From Rhodobacteraceae bacterium D3-12 (GTDB taxonomy: Bacteria > Pseudomonadota > Alphaproteobacteria > Rhodobacterales > Rhodobacteraceae), in the NCBI GenBank assembly GCA_025916135.1, contig CP104793.1, positions 4,005,001 through 4,069,000 of the forward strand: a DNA stretch of 64,000 nucleotides. Direction: 5' to 3'. The notes below the pieces were generated by a model. The model saw only the letters and a list, made by a program, of their open reading frames with translations. It made no database searches and was not told the origin of the DNA. A program made the translations under genes and the position numbers. Shown in pieces: positions 38,782 through 49,534 of the stretch. Every line of letters starts with the position of its first letter. Position 1 is the stretch's first letter.

Positions 38782-39299
38782 GTGGATCCTCTTACTCATT
38801 CAATGCGTCTCGGACAAAATTGTCGTCACTATGACCCGGTATTTCCAAAGCCGCGCTGCCACCGAAAACGCAAATTCGACATGCGCGGCTTGGGCCAAAT
38901 GGCGGTGAAATCCGCCGGTTTAGTCATGCCCTCCACCTGAACCCCGCTCGGTTTTCAGACTGGAGCTAAATGGCCTTGATTTCCGAAAAAGTAAAGGAAA
39001 ACTCAGACTTCCAACCATGCCTATTCCGATCTCCTGACAGTAAACCGAAATCAATTCGGCATCAAAGAGAACCTCTTTTGCTGCGCGACGGGCTGCGGCC
39101 GCTGACCACGGCATTGCGCAATCAATACTTCTGCTGTCAAACACCCAATGTGGCGAACGTCTAAGCCCAGCCCGGCAAGGCTCTGCCAGAAGGCAATTTC
39201 CGACGCGGCGACTTGATGGTAAGCTCTGAAAAAGGTTGCAATCCAACCTGGTTTCGCTACGACCCGGACAGTGCCATTTTCATCAAGAGAGACTTTAGT
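38782..39299. other. 518-bp region upstream of the second wecB-wecC copy
   Basis: No gene can be supported. On the minus strand about 39115-39235 a frame reads [20 protein letters not shown] and continues [13 protein letters not shown], and a shifted frame continues ELISVYCQEIGIGMVGS. This looks like a broken protein-coding remnant, but I cannot place it in a family. A purine-rich AGAGAG sits just upstream of the wecB start. Confidence 0.45.
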
Positions 39300-40420
39300 T
39301 TGAAGATTTTGATAGTATTCGGCACGCGTCCAGAGGCGATCAAGATGGCTCCGGTTGTGAAGCGTTTGCAGGGTATTGCGGGGCTTGAGGTTGATGTCTG
39401 TGTGACGGCACAGCACCGCGAGATGCTGGATCAGGTCTTGCGGTTGTTCGACATCACGCCGGAGTTTGATCTCAACATCATGAAGCCGGGGCAGGATACC
39501 TGACGGATATCACCGCCAGCATCCTTGTGGCGCTGCGCGATATTCTGGCCGAGGGCGGCTATGACCGGCTGTTGGTGCATGGCGACACGACCACCACGAT
39601 GGCCGCGGCTTTGGCCGGATTTTACGCGCAGGTGCCGGTGGGCCATGTCGAGGCCGGGCTGCGCACCGGCGACATCTATGCGCCCTGGCCCGAAGAGATG
39701 AACCGCTCGCTTGTCGGGCGCATCGCGGCCCAGCATTTCGCCCCGACCGAGACCGCCCGCGCCGCCCTTCTGGCCGAGAATGTCGCCGACGAGACGATCG
39801 TCGTCACCGGCAACACCGTGATCGACGCGCTGCAGGACGTGGTGGCGCGGTTCGATGCCGATGACGCGCTGGATGCAGAGATGCGCGCGCGCTTTCCGTT
39901 TCTGGATGACGCCCGCCGCATGGTGCTGGTCACCGGCCACCGCCGCGAGAACTTTGGCCAGGGGTTCGAGAACATCTGCAACGCGCTCAAAGCGGTCAGC
40001 CAAGAGGCCAATGTCCAGATCGTTTACCCCGTGCATCTGAACCCCAATGTGCAGGCGCCGGTGAAGCGCATTCTGGGCGATGCTGGCGATGTGCATCTGA
40101 TCGAGCCGCAGGATTACCTGCCGTTTGTCTGGCTGATGCGGCGGGCGCATATCATCGTCACCGACAGCGGCGGCGTGCAGGAAGAGGCCCCCAGCCTCGG
40201 CAAGCCCGTGCTGGTGATGCGCAACACCACCGAGCGCCCCGAGGCGGTGGCCGCCGGCACCGTGCGCCTTGTCGGCACCGACCCCGAGACAATCCGCGCC
40301 GAGGCGCTGCGGCTGTTGCGGGACGACGCCGCCCATGCCGAGATGGCCCGTGCGCTCAACCCCTATGGCGATGGCCGCGCCGCCGAGCGGATCGCCGCCG
40401 CGCTGACTGCTGACATGTGA
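39300..40420 (+). pseudogene. wecB: UDP-N-acetylglucosamine 2-epimerase copy 2, interrupted by a 2-bp insertion
   Basis: Starts with TTG (39300) and [16 protein letters not shown], a textbook WecB start. It is nearly identical to copy 1 at 15498-16616. At about 39496-39498 the sequence reads caggaTAcctgacgg, two bases longer than copy 1 (caggacctgacgg). The frame therefore ends soon after MKPGQDT (residue 68). The remaining four fifths is an open frame from 39527 with a weak internal start. As it stands the copy is inactive. The insertion is not in a homopolymer, unlike most other breaks here, so it may be real, but a sequencing error is possible. wecC follows. Confidence 0.85.
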
Positions 40421-41747
40421 TTTACACGCTTCTTTAACCCAGCCCGTTTACTTATCCCCGAAAGGGACCTTTTCCAGATGTTCGAGCGTATTTCGATGAT
40501 CGGATTGGGCTATATCGGCCTGCCCACTGCTGCGCTGTTTGCGGCCTATGGCCACCGGGTGATCGGTGTGGATGTGTCGCCGCATGTGGTCGACACGATC
40601 AACGCCGGCAAGATCCACATCGTCGAGCCCGAGCTTGACGGTCTGGTCCACAAGGCGGTGCGCGAGGGCATGCTATCGGCCAGCCTGACGCCGGAACCGG
40701 CGGATGCGTTTATCATCGCTGTGCCGACCCCGTTCAAGGCGGGTTATGAGCCCGATCTCAGCTATATTGAATCCGCCGCCGCGATGATCGCCCCGGTGCT
40801 GGCGCCCGGCAACATTGTGATCCTCGAAAGCACCTCGCCGATTGGCGCGACCCAGCAGATGGCCGAATGGCTGGCCGAGGCGCGTCCCGACCTCAGCTTT
40901 CCGCAGACCGCGGGCGATGCGGCGGATGTGCAGGTGGCGCATTGCCCCGAGCGGGTGCTGCCCGGCCATGTGGTGCGCGAGCTGGTCGAGAACGACCGCA
41001 TCATTGGCGGCATGAGCGCCCGCGCGACCGAGATGGCGACCGCCATGTACAAGCTGGTGGTCAAGGGCGATTGCATTGCCACCGACGCCAAAACCGCCGA
41101 GATGTGCAAGCTGGTCGAGAACTCTTCACGCGATGTGCAGATCGCCTTTGCCAACGAGCTCAGCATCATTTGCGACAAGTTCGACATCGATGTCTGGGAG
41201 CTGATCAGCCTCGCCAACCGCCACCCGAGGGTCAACATCCTGCAACCGGGGGCCGGTGTGGGCGGGCATTGCATTGCGGTCGATCCGTGGTTCATCGTCG
41301 CCTCCGCCCCGGAGGAGGCCAAGCTGATCCATGCCGCGCGGCTGGGCAATGATGCCAAGCCCGACTGGGTGCTGGCCAAGGGCAAATCGGCGGTGATGGA
41401 TGTGCTGTCAGCCAACCCGTCGCGCGCGATGGGCGATATCAAGGTGGCCTGCCTTGGCCTCGCCTTCAAACCCGACATCGACGACCTGCGCGAGAGCCCC
41501 GCGCTCGACATCACCCGCCGCTTTGGCGAGATCGGCTGTCAGGTGCTCGCGGTCGAACCAAATATCGACACGCTGCCCGCAACCCTCGACGGGCTGCCCA
41601 TCACCCTGACCCCACTGGACGATGCTATCAACGCCGCCGATGTGATCTGCGTCCTCGTCAAACACTCCGCGTTCGAAACCCTCAAAGACGCAATCCCAAA
41701 CACCAAACCAATCGTCGATGTCGTCGGAATTTGAGACGGGGAAAGGC
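39310..41747 (+). repeat. 2.4-kb near-identical direct repeat, copy 2 (wecB-wecC)
   Basis: 2438 bp matching 15508-17942. It starts at wecB codon 4 and ends 13 bp after the wecC stop. The right end contains the first codons of the lyase-fold gene, which here run into unrelated sequence and stop after 18 codons (MSSEFETGKGRLDKLVPA from 41718). The left end is preceded by a different wecB start. Length differences are the TA insertion and one G (GGGACC versus GGACC) before wecC. Confidence 0.95.
40478..41734 (+). CDS. wecC: UDP-N-acetyl-D-mannosamine dehydrogenase (copy 2, intact)
   Basis: 418 residues, all motifs as in the 16673-17929 copy (SMIGLGYIGLPT; KLVENSSRDVQIAFANEL; GAGVGGHCIAVDPW). 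It differs at roughly ten bases, nearly all silent, and at one residue (VEPNID instead of VEPHID near residue 361). This spread of silent changes suggests it has stayed under selection or separated very recently. With its wecB broken, it could only work on UDP-ManNAc made by copy 1. A hairpin terminator follows. Confidence 0.95.
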   Translation: MFERISMIGLGYIGLPTAALFAAYGHRVIGVDVSPHVVDTINAGKIHIVEPELDGLVHKAVREGMLSASLTPEPADAFIIAVPTPFKAGYEPDLSYIESAAAMIAPVLAPGNIVILESTSPIGATQQMAEWLAEARPDLSFPQTAGDAADVQVAHCPERVLPGHVVRELVENDRIIGGMSARATEMATAMYKLVVKGDCIATDAKTAEMCKLVENSSRDVQIAFANELSIICDKFDIDVWELISLANRHPRVNILQPGAGVGGHCIAVDPWFIVASAPEEAKLIHAARLGNDAKPDWVLAKGKSAVMDVLSANPSRAMGDIKVACLGLAFKPDIDDLRESPALDITRRFGEIGCQVLAVEPNIDTLPATLDGLPITLTPLDDAINAADVICVLVKHSAFETLKDAIPNTKPIVDVVGI

Positions 41748-41772
41748 AGATTGGACAAATTAGTGCCTGCAT

Positions 41773-41802
41773 GACTGCGGGCGCCCTTAAACGCCCGCAG
41801 TC
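41773..41802. terminator. Bidirectional terminator between wecC copy 2 and RTX gene
   Basis: Perfect 11-bp stem GACTGCGGGCG / CGCCCGCAGTC with loop CCCTTAAA, placed 38 bp after wecC and 17 bp from the stop codon of the convergent RTX gene. GC-rich stem, no long U-tract. Confidence 0.65.
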
Positions 41803-41819
41803 TGGTGTGGTATCGCTGA

Positions 41820-44800
41820 TCAGAGATCCCAGATGGTCACGTCGCCATCGTCGAAGCGGAAGTACTCGACATCGATCAACTGGTCCGTGCCGTCAGCGCC
41901 TACAACCGTCACGTTGTTGCCAGAACGGGTCAGGGTGTAATCGGCCGCATTGCCTGTGAACAGCGCATAGTCCGAGCCGCCGCCGCCGTCGATCACGTCG
42001 TTGCCAAGCCCGCCCATCAGGTAGTCGACACCGCCATAACCGAACAGGAAGTCGTCGCCTTCAAGCCCGCTCAGCTGGTTGCGCTCGCTTGAACCGCGCA
42101 GCTCGTCGTCGAAACGCGAACCGACAAGGTTCTCGATTTCGACATAGAGGTCGCTCCGCGCGTCCCCGACCGAGCCGTAGCCTGTCTCGCGGCCGTTCGT
42201 TACAGCACCGTTCGATAGGTTCGCCGTTACCCCCGAAGAGGCGTTGTAATAGGTCACTGTGTCGGTGCCGCTGCCGCCGTAATAGCGCTCACGACCGCCG
42301 GTCGAGCTGACGAACCAGTCGTAGCCGCCCAAGCCACGGAAGTCGTTCTCGCCATCGTCGCCATAGAACACATCCTGCCGGCTCGACCCGGTGATACGCT
42401 CCACCGACGTCAGGGTCAGACCCTCGGCCAGGGCGGTGTTATTGGCCGAATTGGCCAGATCAATCACCACGCCCGTCGCTAGTGCCCCGCTGGGCGGGAG
42501 GCCATTGGCCGAGAACACATCGGCGACCACGGTCACCTCGCTCGACTGATATTCGAGGAAGGAAATCATGTCCTGCCCCGAGCCGCCATCAATCGTGTCG
42601 TTGCCCTCGGTCGCGATGATCCAGTCGTAGTTGCCCAACGCGCGGATCTCGTCATCGCCATCAGTGCCGCGGATACGGTCGGCATAGATGGTGGTGGTGA
42701 TCCGCTCGACGTTGGAAAAGGCGATCTGTTCGGAGCCATCGTGGTTGACCGCCGTGCCGGCCTGCATGTCGATATCAAGGCGATAGTCAACATTGGTCCG
42801 CCCCGGCGTGTCGGCGAGGTTGTAGAACGAGATCATGTCCGTTCCGCCGCCACCGTCGACCGTATCACTGCCTCCGCCGGGGCTGATCCAGTTGTTGTTG
42901 GGCGTGCCGTTGATGATCTCCGATGCGCTCGTTCCGTCGATATTCGTGCCAGTGCCGTTGATTACGGGGGTGGCCGAGACGAGCGCCGCGGCTTCGGCGA
43001 AGGTCATGATGCGATCATCGAACTCGACAAATTCGATGTCGTTCATCACCAGATCGCCACCGAGCATGATCGCGCCACCGGAGGCAGCCTGTGCGGTGAA
43101 CTGGGTGCTGATGCCCTGGAAGACGGCGACATCATCCGCACCGGCGCCACCCGACAGCGTATCATTGCCTTCGCCGCCCGCCAGATAGTCTTCTCCCTCG
43201 CCGCCGGACAGGTTGTCGTTGCCTGCACCGCCCAGAATCACATCATCACCCGCAAATCCAGACAGCGTTTCGTTCGCGTCGGTGCCGATCAGGAAATCGT
43301 CATCCGACCCGCCATTGAAGACGGTGGTCGAACCGGTGAAGCTCTGCCCGTTCAGGGCAGAAAGCTGGGCATAGCTTAGGGTGGTGTCGGTGAACTTGAA
43401 GTTCTCGATATCGTTCGAGAGCGATTGAGTTCCCGTGCCGAGCGTCAACAAGGCCGAACTGGCGCCGACCGAGACGCCGACCTCGGTGCTGCTCAGCATG
43501 AAGACCGCTGTATCCGTCCCGTCACCGCCGAGGATGGTGTCATTGCCGGGGCCGCCGTAGAGGGTGTCATCACCGCCTTTGCCGTTGATAAAGTTATCCC
43601 CCGCATCGCCGACGATTCCATTTGACACATCGTTGCCCACTAGGATCAGACCGGTGGTCGCCGCAGGGTTCAGCGCGACGAGTGCTTCGATTTCCAGTGT
43701 CGAACCGAGCGTGAAGTCGACCGCAGTATAGATGGTGTCGTTCCCGCCTCCGGCAGCTTCGACGACACGGTCGCCTGCGTCGCGCACGAAGAATGTGTCA
43801 TCACCACCATAGCCGTAAAAAGTGTCGTCGCCCGCTCCACCGTCAAGGTGGTTATCGCCATCATTGCCGCGCAGGATCTGGTCGGCATCGGATCCGAAAA
43901 AGTCCATGCTGTTGACGGTAGAAACACTAGCTGCGCGAATTTCCTCGACCTCAGAATCGGCCGCGAGACGGACAGTTGTTGTGGCTCTGATCACATCGTG
44001 GCCACCGCCGGTCGCCTCGGTGACGGTGGTGTTATAGGCGTCGACATAATAGGTGTCATTGCCGCTGCCACCTTCCAACAGCCCACCATCGCCTGCGTTG
44101 GTGTAAAGCAAGTCATCGCCCGCGCCGCCAAGGATGGTATCTATGCCGTCCTCGCCACGCAAAGTGTCATTGCCCGCGCCGCCGTCGATGCTGTCGTCTT
44201 CCGACCCACCATAGACCAGATCGGCACCGTCACCGGCGAGGATGGTATCGTTCCCTGCCTCACCGCGAAGGTTGTCGTTGCCCTCGCCGCCGTCGATTTC
44301 ATCATTACCGGAACCTGCCCAAGCAGTGTCATTGCCAGTGCCGCCCAGAAGGGTGTCATCGCCAAGATAGGAATACAGCTGGTCATTGCCGCCACGACCA
44401 TCAAGGCGGTTGGCGCCGTTGTTGCCGCGAATCTCGTTGTTGGTGTTGTCACCGGCAAGATTGAGGTCGACATAGGAGGACACGTCGATCGCGTTGATAA
44501 CTTCGATCTCGCCAGTGGTTCCAGCGTCGAAATCACCCCCGCGCGAACGGTGTCAGAGCCGCCGCCCGCAAGCTCGACAACCGTTTCACCGTTGTCGGAG
44601 ACGGTATATTGATCGTTGCCATCGCCGCCGGTCATGTGATCGACGCCCTCGCCGCCGTTCATCGTATCATCCCCGGCCCCACCGATCAGAATGTCTGATC
44701 CGTCGCCACCCGAGAGGTTGTCAGCATCGGCGCCACCGTCGAGCGTATCATCGCCGTCGCCGCCATATATCGTATCGCTGCCGTCGTTACCGAACAGGCT

Positions 44801-47155
44801 GTCATTGCCCGCTTCGCCCTGTATGCTGTCGGCACCATCTTCGCCGTGCAACGTGTCGTTGTCATTGCCACCGAACATAGTGTCATTGCCAGCGCCGCCA
44901 GTGAGGCTGTCGTCGCCGGCTTCGCCCTGCATGCTGTCATTGTCGCCGAAACCGTTCAGCGTATCGTTGCCGTCGCCGCCGAACATCGTGTCGTTGCCCG
45001 CATCGCCCGACAAAAGGTCATTTCCGGCAAAACCCTGCATGCTGTCGTCGCCGCCCCGCCCGACGAGGGTGTTGGCGCCATTGTTGCCGCGGATTTCATT
45101 GTCGATATCCGTACCAGTCAGGTTGATCGCATCGGTTGCGGATTGGTTGGTGGTGTTGAGAACTTCGATCTCAGCCGAAGCCGTCGCCTGAAAGGACACC
45201 GAGGCGCGCACTGTGTCGCGTCCTTCGCCGGCGGCTTCGATGACCACATCACCGCTGTCCGTGACAACATAGTTGTCATCGCCCAAACCGCCACGCATCG
45301 TGTCGTCGCCTGCGCCGCCTTCGAGCGTGTCGTTGCCGGTGTCAGCAATTAGGCTGTCATTGCCAGCCTCGCCATAAAGCTGGTCATTGCCTTCGCTGCC
45401 ACGCAGCGTGTCGCTACCATCTCCGCCATAAAGGCTATCGGCCGAGTCACCGCCATCGATGCTGTCGTTGCCGGCTTCGCCCTGAATGCTGTCGGCCCCG
45501 GCTTCGCCCAGAATGGTGTCATTGCCGGCACCGCCGAATAGGCTGTCATTACCGGTACCGCCATATAGGGTGTCATCGCCGTCAAAGCCCTGCATGAAAT
45601 CGGCGCCGCCGCGACCATAGAGCGCGTTGGCCCCGTTGTTGCCACGCACTTCGTTATCTTGGTCGGATGCATAGAGATTGATCGCCGTGGTAGCGTTCTG
45701 ATCAATAGTGTTCAGCACCTCGATATGGCTGTCCACACCGATGTCATAGTTGAAGGCGACGCGTGCGGTATCGCGCCCCTCGCCGGCATTTTCGACCACC
45801 ACGTCCGTGGCTTCGGTGACAACGTAATCGTCATCGCCCAACCCGCCGATCATTGTGTCGGACCCGTCACCGCCTTCGAGCGTGTCGTTGCCCGCGCCGC
45901 CGATCATGCTGTCGTCGCCGTCTTCGCCGTAAAGCTCGTCGTCGCCGTCGCCACCAAAAACGCTGTCATTCCCGGACGAGCCGTAGACCTTGTCATTGCC
46001 GCCGTCGCCGTACACCTCGTCGTCACCGAGATCACCGAGAACCTCGTCGTCGCCATCTAGGCCACGCAGCACGTTGTTGCCGGTGTTCCCCTGGATCGTG
46101 TTGTTCTTGGCATTGCCGGTACCGTTGATATCGGCCGTATCCCAGAGGATTAGGTTTTCGAGATCATCACCGAGCGTGTAGTCGATATAGCTGCGCACCT
46201 GATCGGTGCCGCCTTGATCGACTCCGCCATCGCGTTCGTTGACCACGTCACCGACGTGGTTGACGACATAGATGTCATCGCCGGATCCGCCATTCATCGT
46301 GTCGGCACCAAAGCCGCCGTCAAGCGTGTCGTTGCCGGCGAAACCGTTCAGAACTTCGTCTTCCCAGAAGCCGATCTGGTTCGCTGCGATGTTGTCATCA
46401 CCTGCGGTGCCGTCCATCGCCGGAGGCAAGCCGTCCGCCGTCACTTCGAGGTTGCGGAACTGGGCCGCCATGGTTTCGGGAATGGGACCGGAGAGCTTGC
46501 CGCGATAGAGACCCATCTGAAGATAGGGGCCAACATCGTCGTTATAGCCAAGCGGGCCGTTGTAATCGACGATCATCACATCGTCGCGATAGACGCGCAG
46601 CTCGCCCTCGCCGTTGTAATCGAACACCACCTCAAAGCGGATGTTGATCCATGTATCACGCGGCACAGGGTCCGAGTCGATATACATCGTGCTGGTCGTG
46701 GGCGTGTCGTACCCGGGCACAACGATCCGGTCAGGGGTGCCGGTCGTAATCTCGTTGGGATCGGTCCGTGCGGAAACTTCCAACCGGTCGCCACGCAATT
46801 GCAGCGCCACCGGCGGGCTGGCCGCGGCATCGAGTGTATTACCGTCTTCATCGCGGTCTTCGGTCTGGTGGAATTGTGCCAATAGCAGGAAATCAGCGCT
46901 GTTGGATGGGCCCGCTTCGAGGAGGAAATCGAACTCTACCGTAAATTCGCGGCCGAACTGCATGCTTTTGAGTGAGCCGATCTCAGAGCGGTTCTTGCCT
47001 TGAGACTCGTCGTCCTGGGCCGGATCGGTATTTGGATTGTCATAGAAATCGTCCTGGCGCACCTCGAAGCGTCTGATGTCACCGGGTTGCTCGGAATAGC
47101 TCCAAGTCTTGTTGGCATTGGCCAAATTAGAATCTTCTGGACCGAAAAAAGGCAT
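41820..47155 (-). CDS. Very large RTX protein with N-terminal polysaccharide-lyase-like domain, frameshifted in the sequence
   Basis: About 1778 residues after adding one base in the C run 44536-44540; the joined frame is SDTVRAGGDFDAG, then [17 protein letters not shown]. Residues about 1-235 are a jelly-roll of the Polysacc_lyase type ([64 protein letters not shown]). Then follow very many RTX nonapeptides ([15 protein letters not shown] type), with repeated [14 protein letters not shown] spacers. The C-terminus (from about 42830) is the shared ~335-residue module ending [14 protein letters not shown]. No signal peptide; type I export is likely. AGGGGAAC precedes the ATG at 47155. Possibly a secreted glycanase or lyase acting on the local polysaccharide, as with rhizobial type I-secreted glycanases. 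Confidence 0.85.
41823..42829 (-). repeat. 1.0-kb near-identical inverted repeat, copy A
   Basis: The 3' end of the lyase-RTX gene. It matches 57892-58897 on the other strand almost base for base, from the [13 protein letters not shown] codons to the last codon before the stop. Upstream and downstream of this block the two genes differ clearly. The copies are 15 kb apart in opposite orientation. Confidence 0.9.
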
Positions 47156-47422
47156 TAAGTTCCCCTGTATGTAAAACTGATAGTTCCTGCGCAATGGAGC
47201 CAATCAAGTGCCACCTTACGCTTCATCCTCGAATACGCTGGCGATCTTCGTTGTATTGGGCCGCGGTGACATTGCGGAATATCCGAACCGAATAGAACCC
47301 AGTAAGTCTGCTTTTTGTAATAATTTTATTAACATCCAATGAAATGTTGCATCTTCGACAACTTGTTGACCAGACAGACAGATTCCTACTGATCATAACC
47401 GCCATTCGGTCGGCTGCCCGGT

Positions 47423-49402
47423 TTACAGGTACATTAAGTCGTCAGCGAACTGGATGGCTTCGAAGTTGTATAGCTCGTCTATGCCTTCGCCACCGCTCAG
47501 CGCAGAGACGGTCACGCCCGACGCGTTCTGTGTAACGGTGTAGTCTGCGCGGTTGCCGCTATAAATCGCGGCGTCCCAGCCCGAGCCTCCATCGAGGTAA
47601 TCATCGCTGCCGCCGCCGGTGATATAGTCAACTCCGCCACCGCCAAGGATCGTATCCTCGCCATACATGCCGCGCAGGATATTACGGCCGCTGTCACCCG
47701 TTAACATATCGTCGAAACTCGATCCGGTCAGGCTTTCAATTGAGGTATAAAGGTCACTTTCAGCATCACCGCCGGAGCCGCGCCCAAGCAGGAGCGAAGC
47801 GGTAACGCCAGAGGTCGCAGACGAATAGGCAACCGTATCATAGCCGCTGCCGCCGTCATAACGATCCCGACCACCGTCCGAGCCGACAAACCAGTCATAG
47901 CCGCCAAGACCGCGGAACTCATCTTCGCCCGACGAGCCATAGAACAGGTCGGAATAGACCGAACCGGTGACGCGTTCGATGCTTTCATAACGGTCGCCAT
48001 CCGCCTGACCCGCGCTGCCACGTCCTGCACCCAAATCAACGGTAACGGCCGCATCGGAATAGACATAAGACACCATGTCACGCCCGCTACCGCCATCAAT
48101 GTAATCCGCGCCCTCGGATCCGACAATCCAGTCATAATTGCCCAGACCGCGAAGCCGGTTGTCGCCGTCATCGCCGCGAATGAAATCGCCGTAAATCGTG
48201 CCGGTGACATTCTCGATATTGGTCAGCAGTTTGGTGTCGGCCCCTGATTGAGCTGTGTTGTCTTGCAGATTGACGATCACCCCGGCGCCCAGATCGACAA
48301 AGCTCACCATGTCCGAGCCCGTGCCGCCATCAACCGTGTCATTGCCCGCACCGGGCGTGATCCAGTCGTCATCGTCCCCGCCTAGCAAGCTGTCATCACC
48401 ATCCAACCCGTTCAGCGTGTCATTCCCGGCCAGCCCGTCCAGCGTATCGTCGTTTCCGGTGCCAGTTAGGTCATTGTCCCCGGCGTCTGCGCCCTGCGCT
48501 GCATCTGCTGCAAACGCGTCAAGCTTGAGGTTTTCTGATCCCATCGTGATCTGGTGCTGGATCGAGCCGCTCAGGCCTGCGCCGCTGAAATCAACGGTAT
48601 AGCTGCCCGGTGACAATGAAACCTGATAACCGCCGCTTGACCATGTGGTGGTTGTGGCAACTTGGCCTCCAGAATTGGTGATGGTCACCGTGATTCCGCC
48701 AAGGCCTTCGCCAGCGTCGTAAAAGCGGTCGCCATCCTGATCTTCGATCACAACCCCAAGGAGTTGCGCGGCGTAATCCCAACGGCTGCCGAAATCCTGT
48801 GTGACCACATAGGGGCCGACGCTGGTGCTGTTGTTGTTTTCGGCAACGGCGGCGATGCCGACCTCGGTCAGGGTGGCCGACATGATCGTGTTGCGGTGTC
48901 CAGCGGGATCTTGCATGCCGTCGCCCAGAGTTTGCCAATCTGACAACCGGCTATTGCCGCTATAGTCTTCGTCGTCATAGCCCCAGTCGATTACGAAACC
49001 CGCATGCCCATACAGAGCCGATTTGGTATAGGCATAGACGTTCTCGCTTAGATTGGTCCAATTGTTATAGCCTGCTGCGCTGATGCGGTCGCCGAGACCC
49101 GACTCACCGGGCAACTGGTGAGACTGCGCATCGGCGGCAATCATTTCGTCGCTGTGATCCTGTGCCGCCGAAGACAGCGCCAAATTCCATGCCAGCGGCG
49201 CGACGGCATCATAGGCCGCCATCTGTTCACCAAAGGCCGTGGCATCCACACCGAAATAGCGCAAAGCGTTCGTGATCTCGGCACTTGCCCCGGTTTGGCT
49301 GGCTGCATCAACGATCAGCGCGTCAAATTCTCCGGCCGGGTCCAATCGGGCCCGGTTTATCATTTCAAGCAGTTCCTGTTCGAACGCAGTTGGTGTCGGC
49401 AT
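47423..49402 (-). CDS. CAP-domain RTX protein
   Basis: A 659-residue protein. Residues 1-205 are a CAP (SCP/PR-1-like) domain: FEQELLEMINRARLDPAGEF, PLAWNLALSSAAQDHSDEM with the usual histidine, LSENVYAYT, GHRNTIMSATLTEVGIA. About 210-300 is a small beta (SdrD B-like) region (EDQDGDRFYDAGEGLGGITV). Then RTX repeats start (GTGNDDTLDGLAGNDTLNG), and the rest is the shared C-terminal module (GNYDWIVGSEGADYIDGGSG; GGYDWFVGSDGGRDRYDGGS), ending AIQFADDLMYL. No signal peptide. Secreted bacterial CAP domains of this kind are of unknown activity; binding or protease-like roles have been proposed. The upstream 130 bp separates it from the next leftward RTX gene; a weak GGAG lies before the ATG. Confidence 0.87.
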   Translation of the reverse strand: MPTPTAFEQELLEMINRARLDPAGEFDALIVDAASQTGASAEITNALRYFGVDATAFGEQMAAYDAVAPLAWNLALSSAAQDHSDEMIAADAQSHQLPGESGLGDRISAAGYNNWTNLSENVYAYTKSALYGHAGFVIDWGYDDEDYSGNSRLSDWQTLGDGMQDPAGHRNTIMSATLTEVGIAAVAENNNSTSVGPYVVTQDFGSRWDYAAQLLGVVIEDQDGDRFYDAGEGLGGITVTITNSGGQVATTTTWSSGGYQVSLSPGSYTVDFSGAGLSGSIQHQITMGSENLKLDAFAADAAQGADAGDNDLTGTGNDDTLDGLAGNDTLNGLDGDDSLLGGDDDDWITPGAGNDTVDGGTGSDMVSFVDLGAGVIVNLQDNTAQSGADTKLLTNIENVTGTIYGDFIRGDDGDNRLRGLGNYDWIVGSEGADYIDGGSGRDMVSYVYSDAAVTVDLGAGRGSAGQADGDRYESIERVTGSVYSDLFYGSSGEDEFRGLGGYDWFVGSDGGRDRYDGGSGYDTVAYSSATSGVTASLLLGRGSGGDAESDLYTSIESLTGSSFDDMLTGDSGRNILRGMYGEDTILGGGGVDYITGGGSDDYLDGGSGWDAAIYSGNRADYTVTQNASGVTVSALSGGEGIDELYNFEAIQFADDLMYL

Positions 49403-49534
49403 AATAAACTGGTCTCCTCTGCCCGGCTCACAGAGCCGAGTTTTCTTGGCCGGACAGGCCGGATCGAGGGGAGTATCCGCGCGGATTGGGCGAAATTAAG
49501 CCATCTCTGCGACGATTGTGCAGGAAGGCGTCTC

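Noticed and set aside
42741-46885. Rightward open frames across the big RTX gene
   Set aside because: Low-complexity shadows of GGxGxDxxx repeats; the RTX frame has the motifs, the secretion-type end and a ribosome site.
44141-46900. The dense short repeats as a CRISPR array or DNA satellite
   Set aside because: Repeat units are 27-bp codon-level RTX nonapeptides in one frame, without unique spacers between identical repeats.
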